NCBI RefSeq assembly: GCF_011045095.1
Contig: NZ_JAALDL010000008.1
Coordinates: 62,001-126,000 of the forward strand
DNA: 64,000 nucleotides
Direction of reading: 5' to 3'
Origin: Grimontia sedimenti
GTDB lineage: Bacteria > Pseudomonadota > Gammaproteobacteria > Enterobacterales > Vibrionaceae
Position numbers and translations under genes: made by a program. How positions within the stretch are numbered: position 1 is the stretch's first letter; each line of letters begins with the position of its first letter. Of this stretch, positions 1-9,153 are shown piece after piece. The notes beneath the pieces were generated by a model. That model saw only the letters and a list, made by a program, of their open reading frames with translations. It searched no databases and was not told where the DNA came from.

Positions 1-773
1 CTCAGCAGTTTTTTCTGCAGTTCTAAATCCATTTCGCAGATTTCATCAAGGAACAGGGTCCCGCCATTGGCTTGTGCCGCCGCCCCTTTTCTGTCATTGC
101 TCGCGCCGGTAAATGCCCCTTTGATATGGCCGAAAATTTCACTCTCCATCAAATCGTGAGGAATGGCGCCGCAGTTCAATGCCACAAATGGTTCACCTGC
201 GCGAGGGCTTTGGTTATGAATGGCTTCTGCGCATACTTCTTTCCCGGTACCGCTTTCCCCAGTGATAAAAACGGTGGCTTTGCTTGGGGCGGCAGAGTCG
301 ATAATGCGGTAAACGTTCTGCATCGGTAGACTGGCACCGATAAAGCCATGATAGGTGTGGCGTTCAAAGCTGCTTTGTAGATCTTCCACCAAACCTTGAA
401 GACGTGCATGCTCTAATTGATTCTTAATGGTTGTTTTGAGCCTTTCTGCACTGACCGGTTTTTCGAGAAAATCCACCGCGCCTTGGCGCATCAAATCGAC
501 GGCAGTGTTGAGTGTGCCATGGCTGGTGACGATGATAACGGAAGAAGGAATCCCCTGTTTTTTAATCCACTGCAGGATTTCTTCACCAGGCATATCAGGC
601 AGTTTCAGGTCGAGCAAAATCAGGTGAGGCGTGCTTTCCTGCAGGTAATCGAGTGCCGCTTGGCCGGTTTCGACGCAGGCCAGCTCAACAGACTCGTTAG
701 CCAGATATTGTTTGTAGAGGTTAGCGAGTGGTAGCGAGTCTTCAATGATCAGGACGCGGTACGTTGACTTCAT
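1..773 (-). CDS. sypG: Sigma-54-dependent response regulator SypG (3' end outside window)
   Basis: Transcriptional activator of the syp polysaccharide locus; only the first ~257 residues are present because the gene runs off the left edge. Translation from the ATG at 771-773 gives a receiver domain (residues ~5-120; phospho-acceptor Asp55 in [10 protein letters not shown], conserved Lys in EKPVS). The start of an AAA+ sigma-54 activator domain follows, with Walker A GESGTGKE, the sigma-54 contact loop GAFTGA and Walker B-like GGTLFLDE. The family (NtrC/LuxO/SypG) activates sigma-54 promoters after phosphorylation. It is the last gene seen of a minus-strand block ordered sypA-B-C-D-E-F-G. By analogy with Vibrio fischeri, SypF would phosphorylate it. 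The missing C-terminus should carry the rest of the AAA+ domain and a Fis-type HTH. Identity as SypG rests mainly on gene order. Confidence 0.88.
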   Translation of the reverse strand, partial: MKSTYRVLIIEDSLPLANLYKQYLANESVELACVETGQAALDYLQESTPHLILLDLKLPDMPGEEILQWIKKQGIPSSVIIVTSHGTLNTAVDLMRQGAVDFLEKPVSAERLKTTIKNQLEHARLQGLVEDLQSSFERHTYHGFIGASLPMQNVYRIIDSAAPSKATVFITGESGTGKEVCAEAIHNQSPRAGEPFVALNCGAIPHDLMESEIFGHIKGAFTGASNDRKGAAAQANGGTLFLDEICEMDLELQKKLL

Positions 774-856
774 GTGAGCTTTTTCCTCTTTGTGATCGTC
801 GGCTTAGCACGGTAAGCGATGGTTGGTTTCTGTCTTAAGTGTAAGACATGTTCGAC

Positions 857-2482
857 CTACTGTTTCGTAAAGCCTTTTTCTGCCCGAGCTTCTAACGCTT
901 CGAAAGACTTTTCAGCAATATCAGAAATGGCTTGTGCACTTGCGAGCGCAAGGTCAAAGCTTTGCTCAAGACAATGCTTTTCGATGTCTCTACAGAACGC
1001 ACAAAGCTGTTTGTTGCCATGAGCTGCAGCACTGCTGCCGAGCGTATGTGCTTCAAACTCCAGCGTGTAATGGTCGTTCTCGTTCGCCGACTGGGCGATT
1101 TTTTCCACCCGCTGACGGGCATCTTTGATGTAAAACTCAATCAACTCTGGCACCAATTCTGCGGACGTATCTTTGGCCAATTGTGCCAGAGTGGCCTCAT
1201 CTACCATCGGCGCGTCTTTATCTGCACCAGTATCGGTTTCGGCGTTAATGTCCGCCATGTCTGTAATGGGTTTCGAGGCCATTGAGAGTGCACTGTCTGG
1301 CGCAGACTTTGGGCTAATTGCAGTGTCATTGGGTTGCCAGCGGGCAAGGCAGTCTAGGATGGATTGTCGGGTAAAGGGTTTGGAAACAAAGTCATCCATG
1401 CCAAGTTCGATAAAGTGCTCCCGGTCGCCACGAAGTGCGTGGGCGGTGAGAGCGACAATCACGACATCTTTAGCCGGAGCGTCCATTGCACGGATTCTCT
1501 TGGTGGCTTCCATGCCGTCCATGTGTGGCATCGAAATGTCCATCAAAACAATGTCGTAAGGAATATGTGAAACGGCTTCGACGGCTTCGACACCGTTACT
1601 GACGATATCGACAGAAATACCGGAGAATTCCATCATGGTGCGCAGCACGATTTGGTTTGCGGGATTATCTTCTGCCACAAGGATGCGCAGATTATCTGAA
1701 ATATTGGTTGGGTTGATGTCTTGCTTACTCTTGCTGGTTACCTCACCATATTCCTGCTCATCCGCAATGGCCAACTCAATGGTAAAAGTGAAGGTGGATC
1801 CTTTACCCACTTCACTGATCACAGAGATTTGCCCGTTCATCTGACTGACCAACTGACGGCAGATTGCCAAGCCTAATCCGCTTCCTTCATGGGTACGGCT
1901 GTAGGTGGCCTGTGCCATCGTAAACTCTTCAAACAGCGTAGGAATGTGCTTTTGGTCAATCCCTATTCCCGTGTCTTTCACATCGACCTGAAGTTGCACC
2001 GAATCATGTCGGCGGTGTAAGCATTGAAGGTTGATATTGACGGTGCCGGTGTTGGTGTATTTCACCGCATTGGAAAGCAGGTTCAACAGAATTTGGCGGA
2101 CACGATCGCCATCGCCGACCAAATACTTTGGCACACCGTCAGCGATGCGGGAGGTCAGCTGGAGGTTTTTGTTCTCTGCCTGCGGGTAGACGATATCGAC
2201 GGTGTGTTCGAACAAGTCATACATGTTGAACGGGTTGTTCTCGAGCGAGAGCTTGCCTGCTTCCATCTTGGAGAAGTCGAGAATGTCGTTGATGATGGCC
2301 AGCAACAATTCACCGGATTCACGGGCTGTTTTTACCAGTTTCTTCTGTAAATCATTAAGTTCAGTTTCTTTTAAGAGTCCAAGTACGCCAAGTACGCCGT
2401 TCATGGGGGTGCGAATCTCATGACTCATGGCAGCCAGAAAGTGACTCTTCGCTTTGTTGGCATTCTCTGCTGCCAGTTGCAT
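857..2482 (-). CDS. sypF: SypF hybrid histidine kinase, C-terminal fragment (HisKA-HATPase-REC-HPt)
   Basis: Downstream half of the frameshifted sypF. It carries the H-box ([11 protein letters not shown], residues ~20-30), the HATPase domain with N and G boxes (NAVKY; GSGLGLAICRQL), a receiver domain near residue 270 (VAEDNPANQ, acceptor Asp in IVLMDISMP) and a C-terminal HPt domain (AHTLGSSAAAHG). In V. fischeri the SypF HPt domain relays phosphate to SypG. The apparent ATG at 2480-2482 lies inside the kinase linker and has no separated Shine-Dalgarno sequence, so it is probably not a natural start. Adding one base in the run at 2502-2510 joins this frame to the upstream fragment (EQK-R-GETRLKEMQLA). 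Without that join, kinase, receiver and HPt would lack sensor and membrane anchor. Confidence 0.85.
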   Translation of the reverse strand: MQLAAENANKAKSHFLAAMSHEIRTPMNGVLGVLGLLKETELNDLQKKLVKTARESGELLLAIINDILDFSKMEAGKLSLENNPFNMYDLFEHTVDIVYPQAENKNLQLTSRIADGVPKYLVGDGDRVRQILLNLLSNAVKYTNTGTVNINLQCLHRRHDSVQLQVDVKDTGIGIDQKHIPTLFEEFTMAQATYSRTHEGSGLGLAICRQLVSQMNGQISVISEVGKGSTFTFTIELAIADEQEYGEVTSKSKQDINPTNISDNLRILVAEDNPANQIVLRTMMEFSGISVDIVSNGVEAVEAVSHIPYDIVLMDISMPHMDGMEATKRIRAMDAPAKDVVIVALTAHALRGDREHFIELGMDDFVSKPFTRQSILDCLARWQPNDTAISPKSAPDSALSMASKPITDMADINAETDTGADKDAPMVDEATLAQLAKDTSAELVPELIEFYIKDARQRVEKIAQSANENDHYTLEFEAHTLGSSAAAHGNKQLCAFCRDIEKHCLEQSFDLALASAQAISDIAEKSFEALEARAEKGFTKQ

Positions 2483-3915
2483 TTCTTTGAGTCGGGTTTC
2501 GCCCCTTTTTGTTCTGTCAGATCAAAGAAGTGTGCAACGTAATGGCTAAGTTCATCGTTTTCATCGGTAATGGAAGTGATGGACATAAAAACGGGTATTT
2601 CATGCCCTTCTTTATGCCTCAGGCGCATTTCCCCTTCCCAGCTTCCTTCAGCGTGCAGAATGCGCCAAATCTTTTTGTGGAACCCAAGGTCTTCAGGGTT
2701 AGCGGTTAAAGAGCGTGGTTTTTCGCCGGCCACTTCGCTGCTGTGGTAGCCTGTAATAGTCGTAAAGGCAGGATTGCTGCGAATAATGTGCCCTTTGTTA
2801 TCTGCAATGAAGACGGGTTGGGAGGTGTCGAAAGCATGCGCTGCAATTTTCAGCTCTGTTTGGTTCTGTAACCGTTGAGTAATATCGCGGATGTAAGAGA
2901 CAAAAATGTGCCCCTGTTCTGTTTTGGCTGCGGAGATGGATATTTCAATCGGGAATTCACGACCGCTTCGTCGGATAGCACTGAGCTCGATCCGTTGGTT
3001 GAGTACTGGGCCTTCTCCGGTTTCCAGGAAATGGCGCATGCCCTGAATGTGCATGTCTCTCATGGGAGGAGGCACTATGGTCTCCGCCATGGATTTTCCG
3101 ACTATATCATCCCGATCCCAGCCGAAAATTTGTTCTGCCACCGGGCTGAACTCGATGATGATATCTTGATCGTTGGCCACAATGATCGCATCGTGTGAGG
3201 CTTTGTAGATAGCTTCGCTTTGCTCTTCAATCTGGCGCGCTTCAATGTACGAATACTTTTGTTCTTTGAGCGAAGCGTGGAGTTGGGCGTAGCTTTTATC
3301 CAACTTTTCTTTGGTGTTGAGAATATATTCGACGGTGGCGCTGATATCATCGGCGTAATTGACCAGTTTGACATCCTCTGGTGCTGTGTCTGTGCCTTGG
3401 AGATGGTTTAAGCGTTTCAACGGCCGCATTGCGCCGACCATCATAAAGTAGATGCTGAATATGGCGATGATGGCGAGCGCCACCGTGCTGAATATGATGA
3501 TTTGCCCCAGTTCGGATGATGCTGATTCAAAGTGCTGAGCTTGAAAACCAATCACAGCTTCAACGCCTGGGACTGGGCTCTTTTCGATGGGAAGCGACAC
3601 GGTGGTGACTTTAATGGTTGGGTCCCGCGTTGAATGAGAGTGCGCCCAAACGTTTTGCCCTTTTTCAATCGTCAGATACAAGATCCCTGGTTGCTTGGTG
3701 ATTTGGTCTGAAATACGTTGCAGCCCTTCCAGATCTCTGCGTTCTAAATAAGGCAGGGTGGTAAGCGTGACCAATTGAGAAATATGTGCCTCGAGATGAT
3801 ACACATCATGATGCTTTTCTTTTTCAAGTAATGTCGCAGCAAAAGCGATCATCACTGCCAGCCCAATGACGAAAATAAGAGCAACGCGATAAACAGTTCT
3901 AATGCGAATCTTCAA
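2425..3915 (-). CDS. sypF: SypF hybrid histidine kinase, N-terminal fragment (membrane sensor plus two PAS domains)
   Basis: Upstream half of sypF. It has a transmembrane helix at ~8-29, a periplasmic segment to ~132, a second helix at ~133-158, a coiled linker, then two PAS domains (~230-345 and ~355-470, ending in the PAC-like YVAHFFDLTEQK). The reading frame then goes wrong: 29 non-homologous residues follow and it stops at 2425 while the kinase continues in another frame from about 2500. The membrane topology fits a sensor for an unknown periplasmic or intracellular cue. It starts 55 bp after sypE and should be cotranscribed with it. See the frameshift finding: A5G4 on the coding strand (2502-2510) needs one more base to give a single ~1,020-residue protein. 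Confidence 0.85.
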   Translation of the reverse strand: MKIRIRTVYRVALIFVIGLAVMIAFAATLLEKEKHHDVYHLEAHISQLVTLTTLPYLERRDLEGLQRISDQITKQPGILYLTIEKGQNVWAHSHSTRDPTIKVTTVSLPIEKSPVPGVEAVIGFQAQHFESASSELGQIIIFSTVALAIIAIFSIYFMMVGAMRPLKRLNHLQGTDTAPEDVKLVNYADDISATVEYILNTKEKLDKSYAQLHASLKEQKYSYIEARQIEEQSEAIYKASHDAIIVANDQDIIIEFSPVAEQIFGWDRDDIVGKSMAETIVPPPMRDMHIQGMRHFLETGEGPVLNQRIELSAIRRSGREFPIEISISAAKTEQGHIFVSYIRDITQRLQNQTELKIAAHAFDTSQPVFIADNKGHIIRSNPAFTTITGYHSSEVAGEKPRSLTANPEDLGFHKKIWRILHAEGSWEGEMRLRHKEGHEIPVFMSITSITDENDELSHYVAHFFDLTEQKGAKPDSKKCNWQQRMPTKRRVTFWLP

Positions 3916-3970
3916 AGCGGGCCTCTGCTGTTAAATATGAGCTCGGTGGCATAAAGCGAACGATTTACTG

Positions 3971-5512
3971 TCAGTCTAGTACAGGGTCGGCATATTCCAA
4001 CAGCACAATGGTGGCATCGTCACGGTGCCAATCCCCATAGTTATCAAAAACCTGCATGACATGCTGTACAGCCTCATTGACGGGTAATGAGCGTGTATTT
4101 TCCAGCTCGCGCATCACCGCTTTTTCGAGAACCTGTCGACTCTCCGTGGAGTCTGCTGCCTCAAACAAGCCATCGGTATAAAGTGCAATGCGCTCTCCTG
4201 AACTGAGTGTCGAGGTCAGGGTTTGGTAGTCTGCGCCATAGAGCACACCTGGCATAATGCCGCCGACATCCATCAGTTCAGCGCCTTGTTCACTGACTTT
4301 AATTGGCGGAGGATGACCAGCGGTTGCCATTGATAAGGTGGCATTGTCGTAAAGCGCGACAGAGCAGCAGGTTAAGATGACCTGTGAGAGCAAATTATCG
4401 TCCATGGCACAGTCGGAAAGACGGCTTAATAGCGTGCCGCACGGATCATCAGTATCGTCGACGTGATACATCAATCCGCGTAGGTAGCCGCCATAGGCGT
4501 AAGAGAAGAACTTGGCTGCTACATCATGGCCCATCACATCGACCATGTTGATCATCAGGAAATCATCCGTGTTGCGGTGCAATACCAAATCACCACCTCC
4601 AATCCCGGTATTTCTGGTGGCAATGGCAATTTGCCAGTTGCGGGACTCTGTTGGCAGTGACGGAGTTAGAGATTGCGTAATCCTATGGTTCACCTTATCG
4701 GTGAGCTGACGATAGATTTGCTCTGAGCGATGCAATACTCTTCGAGCGCTTTGTACCAATGCAGATTTGGTAACAGGTTTGAGGATATAGTCATCGATCC
4801 CCAAACCCATGGCGTTGTCCCGTACTTCCTGGCTGTCCGCGTAGGTGAGGAAAATGAATGGGGTAAGTAGCGTATTGGTTTGTTTATGGAGTGCTCTTTT
4901 AAGATCTAACCCGTCCATACTGGGCATACGAATATCAGAAATTACCAAATCAACGTGGTTATTCATCAAGAACTGCAGGGCTTCCTGACCATTTGCGGCT
5001 TCAGAAACCTTAAAGTGTTCTGAGAGATACGCGCTTATCAGGCGACGCTGGCTATCGTCGTCTTCAACGACTAATACGCTGGGCTTGGTCGCTACCTGCT
5101 GTATCTTCCATTTCAGTGTGAGGCGATTGGCACCAAACGTGGTGCGCTTAACGTATTCGAGTTCGTCGGTCAGGCTGTGGATCAGAGCGAGACCTCGTCC
5201 ACCCTCTTTTTCTTCAAAGGTATCGAGTGATTGCACCCGGCTTGCCAATGTTGGGTCCCAGCTTTCGCCGTCATCATCAATGTGCAGCAGCCAGGCACCA
5301 TCAACACATTCTAAAGTGACAGCAATGAAGGTCGGGTGAGGGTCTGTGTGCTCTATCAGATTCGCGGTTGCTTCAGAAAAGCACAGCTGGATTTTGTTGG
5401 AAAGGTGATCAGCGACGCCACGTTGCTTGAGCGTTTCGCCCAAATGCTTTCGAGTGCTACTCACCTTAGTGAGTGTAGCGGGGCGGCATTCTTCCTTTAC
5501 CACAGAGACCAT
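3971..5512 (-). CDS. sypE: SypE response regulator with RsbW-like kinase and PP2C phosphatase domains
   Basis: Regulates the STAS protein SypA by opposing Ser phosphorylation and dephosphorylation (known in V. fischeri). Domain order visible here: an RsbW-type HATPase at ~1-140 (NLIEHTD N-box, GGRGLALI G-box); a receiver domain at ~145-265 (VVEDDDSQRR, acceptor Asp in LVISDIRMPSMDG, Lys in ILKPV); and a PP2C/SpoIIE phosphatase at ~300-510 (GGGDLVLH, VDVMGHD, ATAGHPPP, RDDATIVLLE), with metal-binding Asp residues retained. Length 513 is full for the family. It begins 3 bp after the sypD stop, so translation is probably coupled. Both enzymatic domains look intact, so the SypA switch appears functional here even though sypF is broken. 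Confidence 0.92.
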   Translation of the reverse strand: MVSVVKEECRPATLTKVSSTRKHLGETLKQRGVADHLSNKIQLCFSEATANLIEHTDPHPTFIAVTLECVDGAWLLHIDDDGESWDPTLASRVQSLDTFEEKEGGRGLALIHSLTDELEYVKRTTFGANRLTLKWKIQQVATKPSVLVVEDDDSQRRLISAYLSEHFKVSEAANGQEALQFLMNNHVDLVISDIRMPSMDGLDLKRALHKQTNTLLTPFIFLTYADSQEVRDNAMGLGIDDYILKPVTKSALVQSARRVLHRSEQIYRQLTDKVNHRITQSLTPSLPTESRNWQIAIATRNTGIGGGDLVLHRNTDDFLMINMVDVMGHDVAAKFFSYAYGGYLRGLMYHVDDTDDPCGTLLSRLSDCAMDDNLLSQVILTCCSVALYDNATLSMATAGHPPPIKVSEQGAELMDVGGIMPGVLYGADYQTLTSTLSSGERIALYTDGLFEAADSTESRQVLEKAVMRELENTRSLPVNEAVQHVMQVFDNYGDWHRDDATIVLLEYADPVLD

Positions 5513-5515
5513 ACG

Positions 5516-6226
5516 CTATATCTCCAACGACAACAGATGGCTACTGAAAATAGATTTACGTAGCCTTTGGGTGATTTTTGGGAATCGTTTGGACAGCCTG
5601 CCGACCTCGCGAAGAATTTCAGTCTTTAGCGAAGGGTTGTTTTTGTCGTTCATCACACAGCCCAACAAGTGACCTCCGGCATCGTGTAATTTTTTCACAG
5701 ATTCGGATGCCTGAGCTTCAGTGGTTTGCCCTGACATTACCACTAAAATGGTTCCGTCCGACGCAGACGCGACCCTTTCAGGAGGAATGTTGTTGGCGTT
5801 CAAGCGCGCCATCGGCGAGGTGTCGAAGATGATGAGATCATAATCTTTGTGCCACTCTTCGACATACGCTTCCAAAGAGCCCGGGCGACGAAGCTCCATG
5901 ATGGTTTCGCGCTTGGACGGCGCAATGATCCCGGTGAAGTATGTGCTTTCACCGTCCACGCCCACCAGTTCGGGGTTGGGCAGGTAATGATTGTCATAAG
6001 TCGTGACTGTCATGCCCTGACTGACGAGGCTGGGATGGTAAAGGTTCAGGTCAACCACAAGGGTAGATTGCCCAGCTAGCAGGGAACGGTGTGCAATGGC
6101 AGAAGCTAGAGAAGTCACACCTTCGCCTGATTCCGTGGCGGTGATGGTCAGGGTTTTGTAATTGTTGCGAACGATCTGAAAGTAAATGCGTTCGATCTCG
6201 ACGTTGAGCGGCGAAATAAACATCAC
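5516..6226 (-). CDS. sypD: SypD, CpsD/CapB-like polysaccharide ATPase with a degenerate P-loop
   Basis: BY-kinase/MinD-type cytoplasmic ATPase expected to work with the export protein SypC in polysaccharide chain-length control or export. It shows the family fold: a P-loop region (SGEGVTSLA, residues 33-41), Walker A' (TLVVDLNLYHPSL) and Walker B (YDLIIFDTSPM). The invariant P-loop Lys of family members (GEGKS/T) is Val37 here, and no C-terminal tyrosine cluster is seen, so autokinase activity is doubtful. The start overlaps the sypC stop by 4 bp (ATGA-type coupling). 236 aa is typical of a stand-alone CpsD. Calling it SypD depends on position between sypC and sypE. Confidence 0.85.
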   Translation of the reverse strand: MMFISPLNVEIERIYFQIVRNNYKTLTITATESGEGVTSLASAIAHRSLLAGQSTLVVDLNLYHPSLVSQGMTVTTYDNHYLPNPELVGVDGESTYFTGIIAPSKRETIMELRRPGSLEAYVEEWHKDYDLIIFDTSPMARLNANNIPPERVASASDGTILVVMSGQTTEAQASESVKKLHDAGGHLLGCVMNDKNNPSLKTEILREVGRLSKRFPKITQRLRKSIFSSHLLSLEI

Positions 6227-8322
6227 AATATTCCTATCAGTGCGGCGATACCGGCTATCTGGAACAAGTCGGTAATCCCTTGGCGGATTTTTTCTGCGGT
6301 GCTTTCATCCTTGCTGGGTATATACACGGTATCACCGGCGCGAAGCACGGGCAGATCCTGAAAACGGGCGGTTCGGCTGAATTCTGAAAGATTGAAGGTT
6401 CGCGCCTGATCTCGGCAGCAAGAGAGGTTCACGACAGTGATCTTCTCGACATAGGCATTGTTGGACGTGCCTCCTGCTTCAGCGAGCAAGTCCAGAATAG
6501 TCATATGATCATCGAAGTTATAGCGACCGGGTTTGTTCACAGCGCCCAGTACGCGGATGGTTTCTTCTTTCGGGCGATCCAACCAGTTGCGATCTTTTTC
6601 TGGTACATAAATGGTGTCGCCGATATTTACTTCCGGCAGTAAATTCGCATCACCGGTTTCGAAAAACAGGGCAAGGTTGAGGCGACTGACACGGGCATGC
6701 TTTCCGTCTAAGTGCGTGATGCGAATGTTATGTATATCGGCATCAGTGGTTGGGCCGTCAGCCGCGGAGAGGATGTCGAGAAAATGCATTTCTTCGGTGA
6801 AACGGTAGCGCCCCGGCGCCCCGACCTGACCGAAAATATAGATGGAGCTGTCTGAGCTTTGACGAATCCATTTGGACTTGTTGTCCGTCGGATCATCTGG
6901 CAAATCATGGACCCTGACGGTTGAACCGGCACGAATCTCGGGTAATTCGCTGTCAGGGCGTCCTTCGTTGATGAAGGTATCAAGGTTCAGCACGTAGGTT
7001 TTAGTGCGATTCCCTCCAATGGGCGTGACGACTTCAATACGGCTGGTATCGGCGCGTGAGGTGGGGCCACCAACATGGGCGAGTAAATCCATCAGCGACA
7101 TTTCGTCTGACCACTCAACCCGGCTGGGTCGAAGAACTTCCCCGATCACGCGGACGGCGCGGGTAGGCGATACCTTGAGCCAGGATTTTTCATTTAAATC
7201 CAGTTTCTCTGGCACGAAGATGGCGTCGCCCGGCATGATCTTAGGCATGGCATCTGTCATTCGTCCTTCCGAAAACAAGGTGAGGTCGAACGGTACGTTG
7301 GTGCCATTTCGCCGGATAATACGGATTTGTCGACTTTCAGCGAAACGCGTGGGGCCGCCAGCGTTAGCAAGAATATCAATGAAGGTAGCCCCTTCCTTGC
7401 CTTCGTAGGCACCCGGCTTGGCGACTTCTCCCATCACATACACGGTGTTGGAGCCGGCTTTGATTTCTTCTTCCTGCTTAGGTACAAAAATCGTCGCGCC
7501 TGCCACAATGTTCGGCAGAAGGCTTTCATCACCTGAGTCTAGATAGCGTTTGAGGTCGAAGATTTTTGGCTCGTTGTCGGAGATAACGCGGATTTGTTCC
7601 ACTGCCGCATAGCGGGTCACGCCGCCTGCACGCATGAGCATGTCCACCAGGTTGTTTTCCTCTTTGGCGGAGAAACTGCCCGGGCGTAACACTTCACCAA
7701 ACACCTTAATGGCTTCTCTGTCTTCTGCGGCATCACCGGAATCAGCCAGAGCGGTAGGGTCAAACGTTTGTTCAATGTTGCCAATCATTGGAGAGGCAGG
7801 CACGAACAGCGTGTCCAGCGAACGCAGTTCAGGTAGCAGGCTTGAATCGCCGGTATCGAGAAATTTCTTGTAGTCAAAAATAATCACTTCGCCGTTGCGA
7901 CGCAGCTGGAAGCGGTCCAACTGGGCACCAGCACGCAGTCCGCCTGCGGCATAGAGGGCCATTTGCACTGAGGCATTTTGATTTAGCGTGAACTCACCCG
8001 GCTCTTCCACGTAGCCTTGAATGGTCACGAGCAGTTGTCGTTTACTGATGAACACTTGCAGGGAGGAAAGATCACGGAACACAGCGCCAAGCGTTTCTTT
8101 CACTGCGGCATCCAGCTCGGCTTCTGTCATGCCGTTGGCTTCAACCATGCCGACTTCAGGGAGAGTGAGCCTTCCCTGACGATCAACCTGAAACTCTTTG
8201 TTCAGGGTGACTTCGCCGGGCAACATGATGGCAATCTGATCACCCACCTGCACACGATACTCGTCTGCGGTCGCGGAAACGCTGACCATCAGCAGGAATA
8301 ATAGGGTGATGAAACGGGTCAT
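6223..8322 (-). CDS. sypC: SypC, outer-membrane polysaccharide export protein with six SLBB repeats
   Basis: Wza-family exporter of the syp polysaccharide. A Sec signal peptide (~1-19, cleaved after SVSATA) is followed by the Poly_export domain (YRVQVGDQIAIMLPGEV). Six SLBB units follow, each with the pattern V.G.V..PG.(F/Y)...(hydrophobic)LA.AGG, starting near residues 93, 208, 292, 386, 490 and 584. The C-terminus has one hydrophobic helix (residues ~680-699). Wza-type proteins usually have two or three SLBB units, so this periplasmic column should be long. It overlaps sypB upstream and sypD downstream by 4 bp each, indicating a tightly coupled operon. No lipobox Cys follows the signal, unlike E. 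coli Wza. Confidence 0.92.
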   Translation of the reverse strand: MTRFITLLFLLMVSVSATADEYRVQVGDQIAIMLPGEVTLNKEFQVDRQGRLTLPEVGMVEANGMTEAELDAAVKETLGAVFRDLSSLQVFISKRQLLVTIQGYVEEPGEFTLNQNASVQMALYAAGGLRAGAQLDRFQLRRNGEVIIFDYKKFLDTGDSSLLPELRSLDTLFVPASPMIGNIEQTFDPTALADSGDAAEDREAIKVFGEVLRPGSFSAKEENNLVDMLMRAGGVTRYAAVEQIRVISDNEPKIFDLKRYLDSGDESLLPNIVAGATIFVPKQEEEIKAGSNTVYVMGEVAKPGAYEGKEGATFIDILANAGGPTRFAESRQIRIIRRNGTNVPFDLTLFSEGRMTDAMPKIMPGDAIFVPEKLDLNEKSWLKVSPTRAVRVIGEVLRPSRVEWSDEMSLMDLLAHVGGPTSRADTSRIEVVTPIGGNRTKTYVLNLDTFINEGRPDSELPEIRAGSTVRVHDLPDDPTDNKSKWIRQSSDSSIYIFGQVGAPGRYRFTEEMHFLDILSAADGPTTDADIHNIRITHLDGKHARVSRLNLALFFETGDANLLPEVNIGDTIYVPEKDRNWLDRPKEETIRVLGAVNKPGRYNFDDHMTILDLLAEAGGTSNNAYVEKITVVNLSCCRDQARTFNLSEFSRTARFQDLPVLRAGDTVYIPSKDESTAEKIRQGITDLFQIAGIAALIGIL

Positions 8323-9128
8323 GGTTGACTCCCCTCATCTTCTGAATTGGCTTCGGCTTCGACCAACTCGATAGAAACACGGCGGTTTACGAGGCGGTTT
8401 TGAGGCTCACTGCCTTCAAAAAGCGGGTCGGTTGAACCCACTGCATCGACCGTGATGCGTGAGGGGGATAAACCGAATATCTGTAGGTAACGTTTGACCT
8501 GATTTGCACGTTCGAGAGACAGCTTTTTGTTAGCGGCAGAACCGCCCACCGAATCTGCGTGTCCGGTAACATGAAGACTGTACTGAGGCAGGTCTCGTAG
8601 CAGGTGTGCGGCTTCTGCCAGGTGACCCATGTATTTGGGGTTCACTTCAGGTGAATTGAAGGCAAATTGATTATCGACATTGAGTAAGGTGTAGATTTCT
8701 GCAGCGAGGTCTGAGGCGTTGCTGTAGCCGTCTGCCGATGCTGGTACGCAAGCGCCACTGCGCTTCACTGCATCTAGCTGCTTTTCGAGCCTTTCGAGGG
8801 TGGCACGTTGGATAATAATGTCGTTGGCGGCGTCAAATTCCAGTCCGCCATGCAGCTCACGGACAATGCGGTCTTGTAGACGGCGTGCTTGTAATACGGT
8901 AGCAGGGAAGCAAAGTTCTGCCCCTTCCAGCACAAGAACATCGAGGTGTCTGGCGCCCAACTCCCACTCGAATCGCAGACCATGCTCAGGGCCGAGAGGT
9001 TCATCAGGCATAACGGGAGAAATTGACGAATGATAACCTTCGGCCATACCACCTTGACCGTGGTCAGGAAACGCTGAACAACCAGAGAGCAGCAGTATCG
9101 CGAAGAAAAGTGTGAAGCAGTTTGTCAT
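8319..9128 (-). CDS. sypB: SypB, OmpA-family peptidoglycan-associated lipoprotein
   Basis: Signal peptide with lipobox (LLLSGCSAF, Cys17), so probably an outer-membrane lipoprotein. The middle third is charged and helical. The C-terminal ~110 residues form an OmpA/MotB peptidoglycan-binding domain (HVTGHADSVG, SLERANQVKRYL, VDAVGSTDP, NRRVSIELV). It likely anchors the export machinery to the cell wall; its exact role in polysaccharide production is not obvious from sequence. It sits between sypA (25 bp upstream) and sypC (4-bp overlap) as in V. fischeri. Length 269 aa, full domain present. Confidence 0.9.
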   Translation of the reverse strand: MTNCFTLFFAILLLSGCSAFPDHGQGGMAEGYHSSISPVMPDEPLGPEHGLRFEWELGARHLDVLVLEGAELCFPATVLQARRLQDRIVRELHGGLEFDAANDIIIQRATLERLEKQLDAVKRSGACVPASADGYSNASDLAAEIYTLLNVDNQFAFNSPEVNPKYMGHLAEAAHLLRDLPQYSLHVTGHADSVGGSAANKKLSLERANQVKRYLQIFGLSPSRITVDAVGSTDPLFEGSEPQNRLVNRRVSIELVEAEANSEDEGSQP

Positions 9129-9153
9129 CCTAATTCTCCCTGGGAAGAAAGCC

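Noticed and set aside
2502-2510. Programmed -1 ribosomal frameshift in sypF
   Set aside because: The site lacks an X-XXY-YYZ slippery heptamer and no stimulatory stem or internal Shine-Dalgarno is evident. A lost base or sequence error is simpler.
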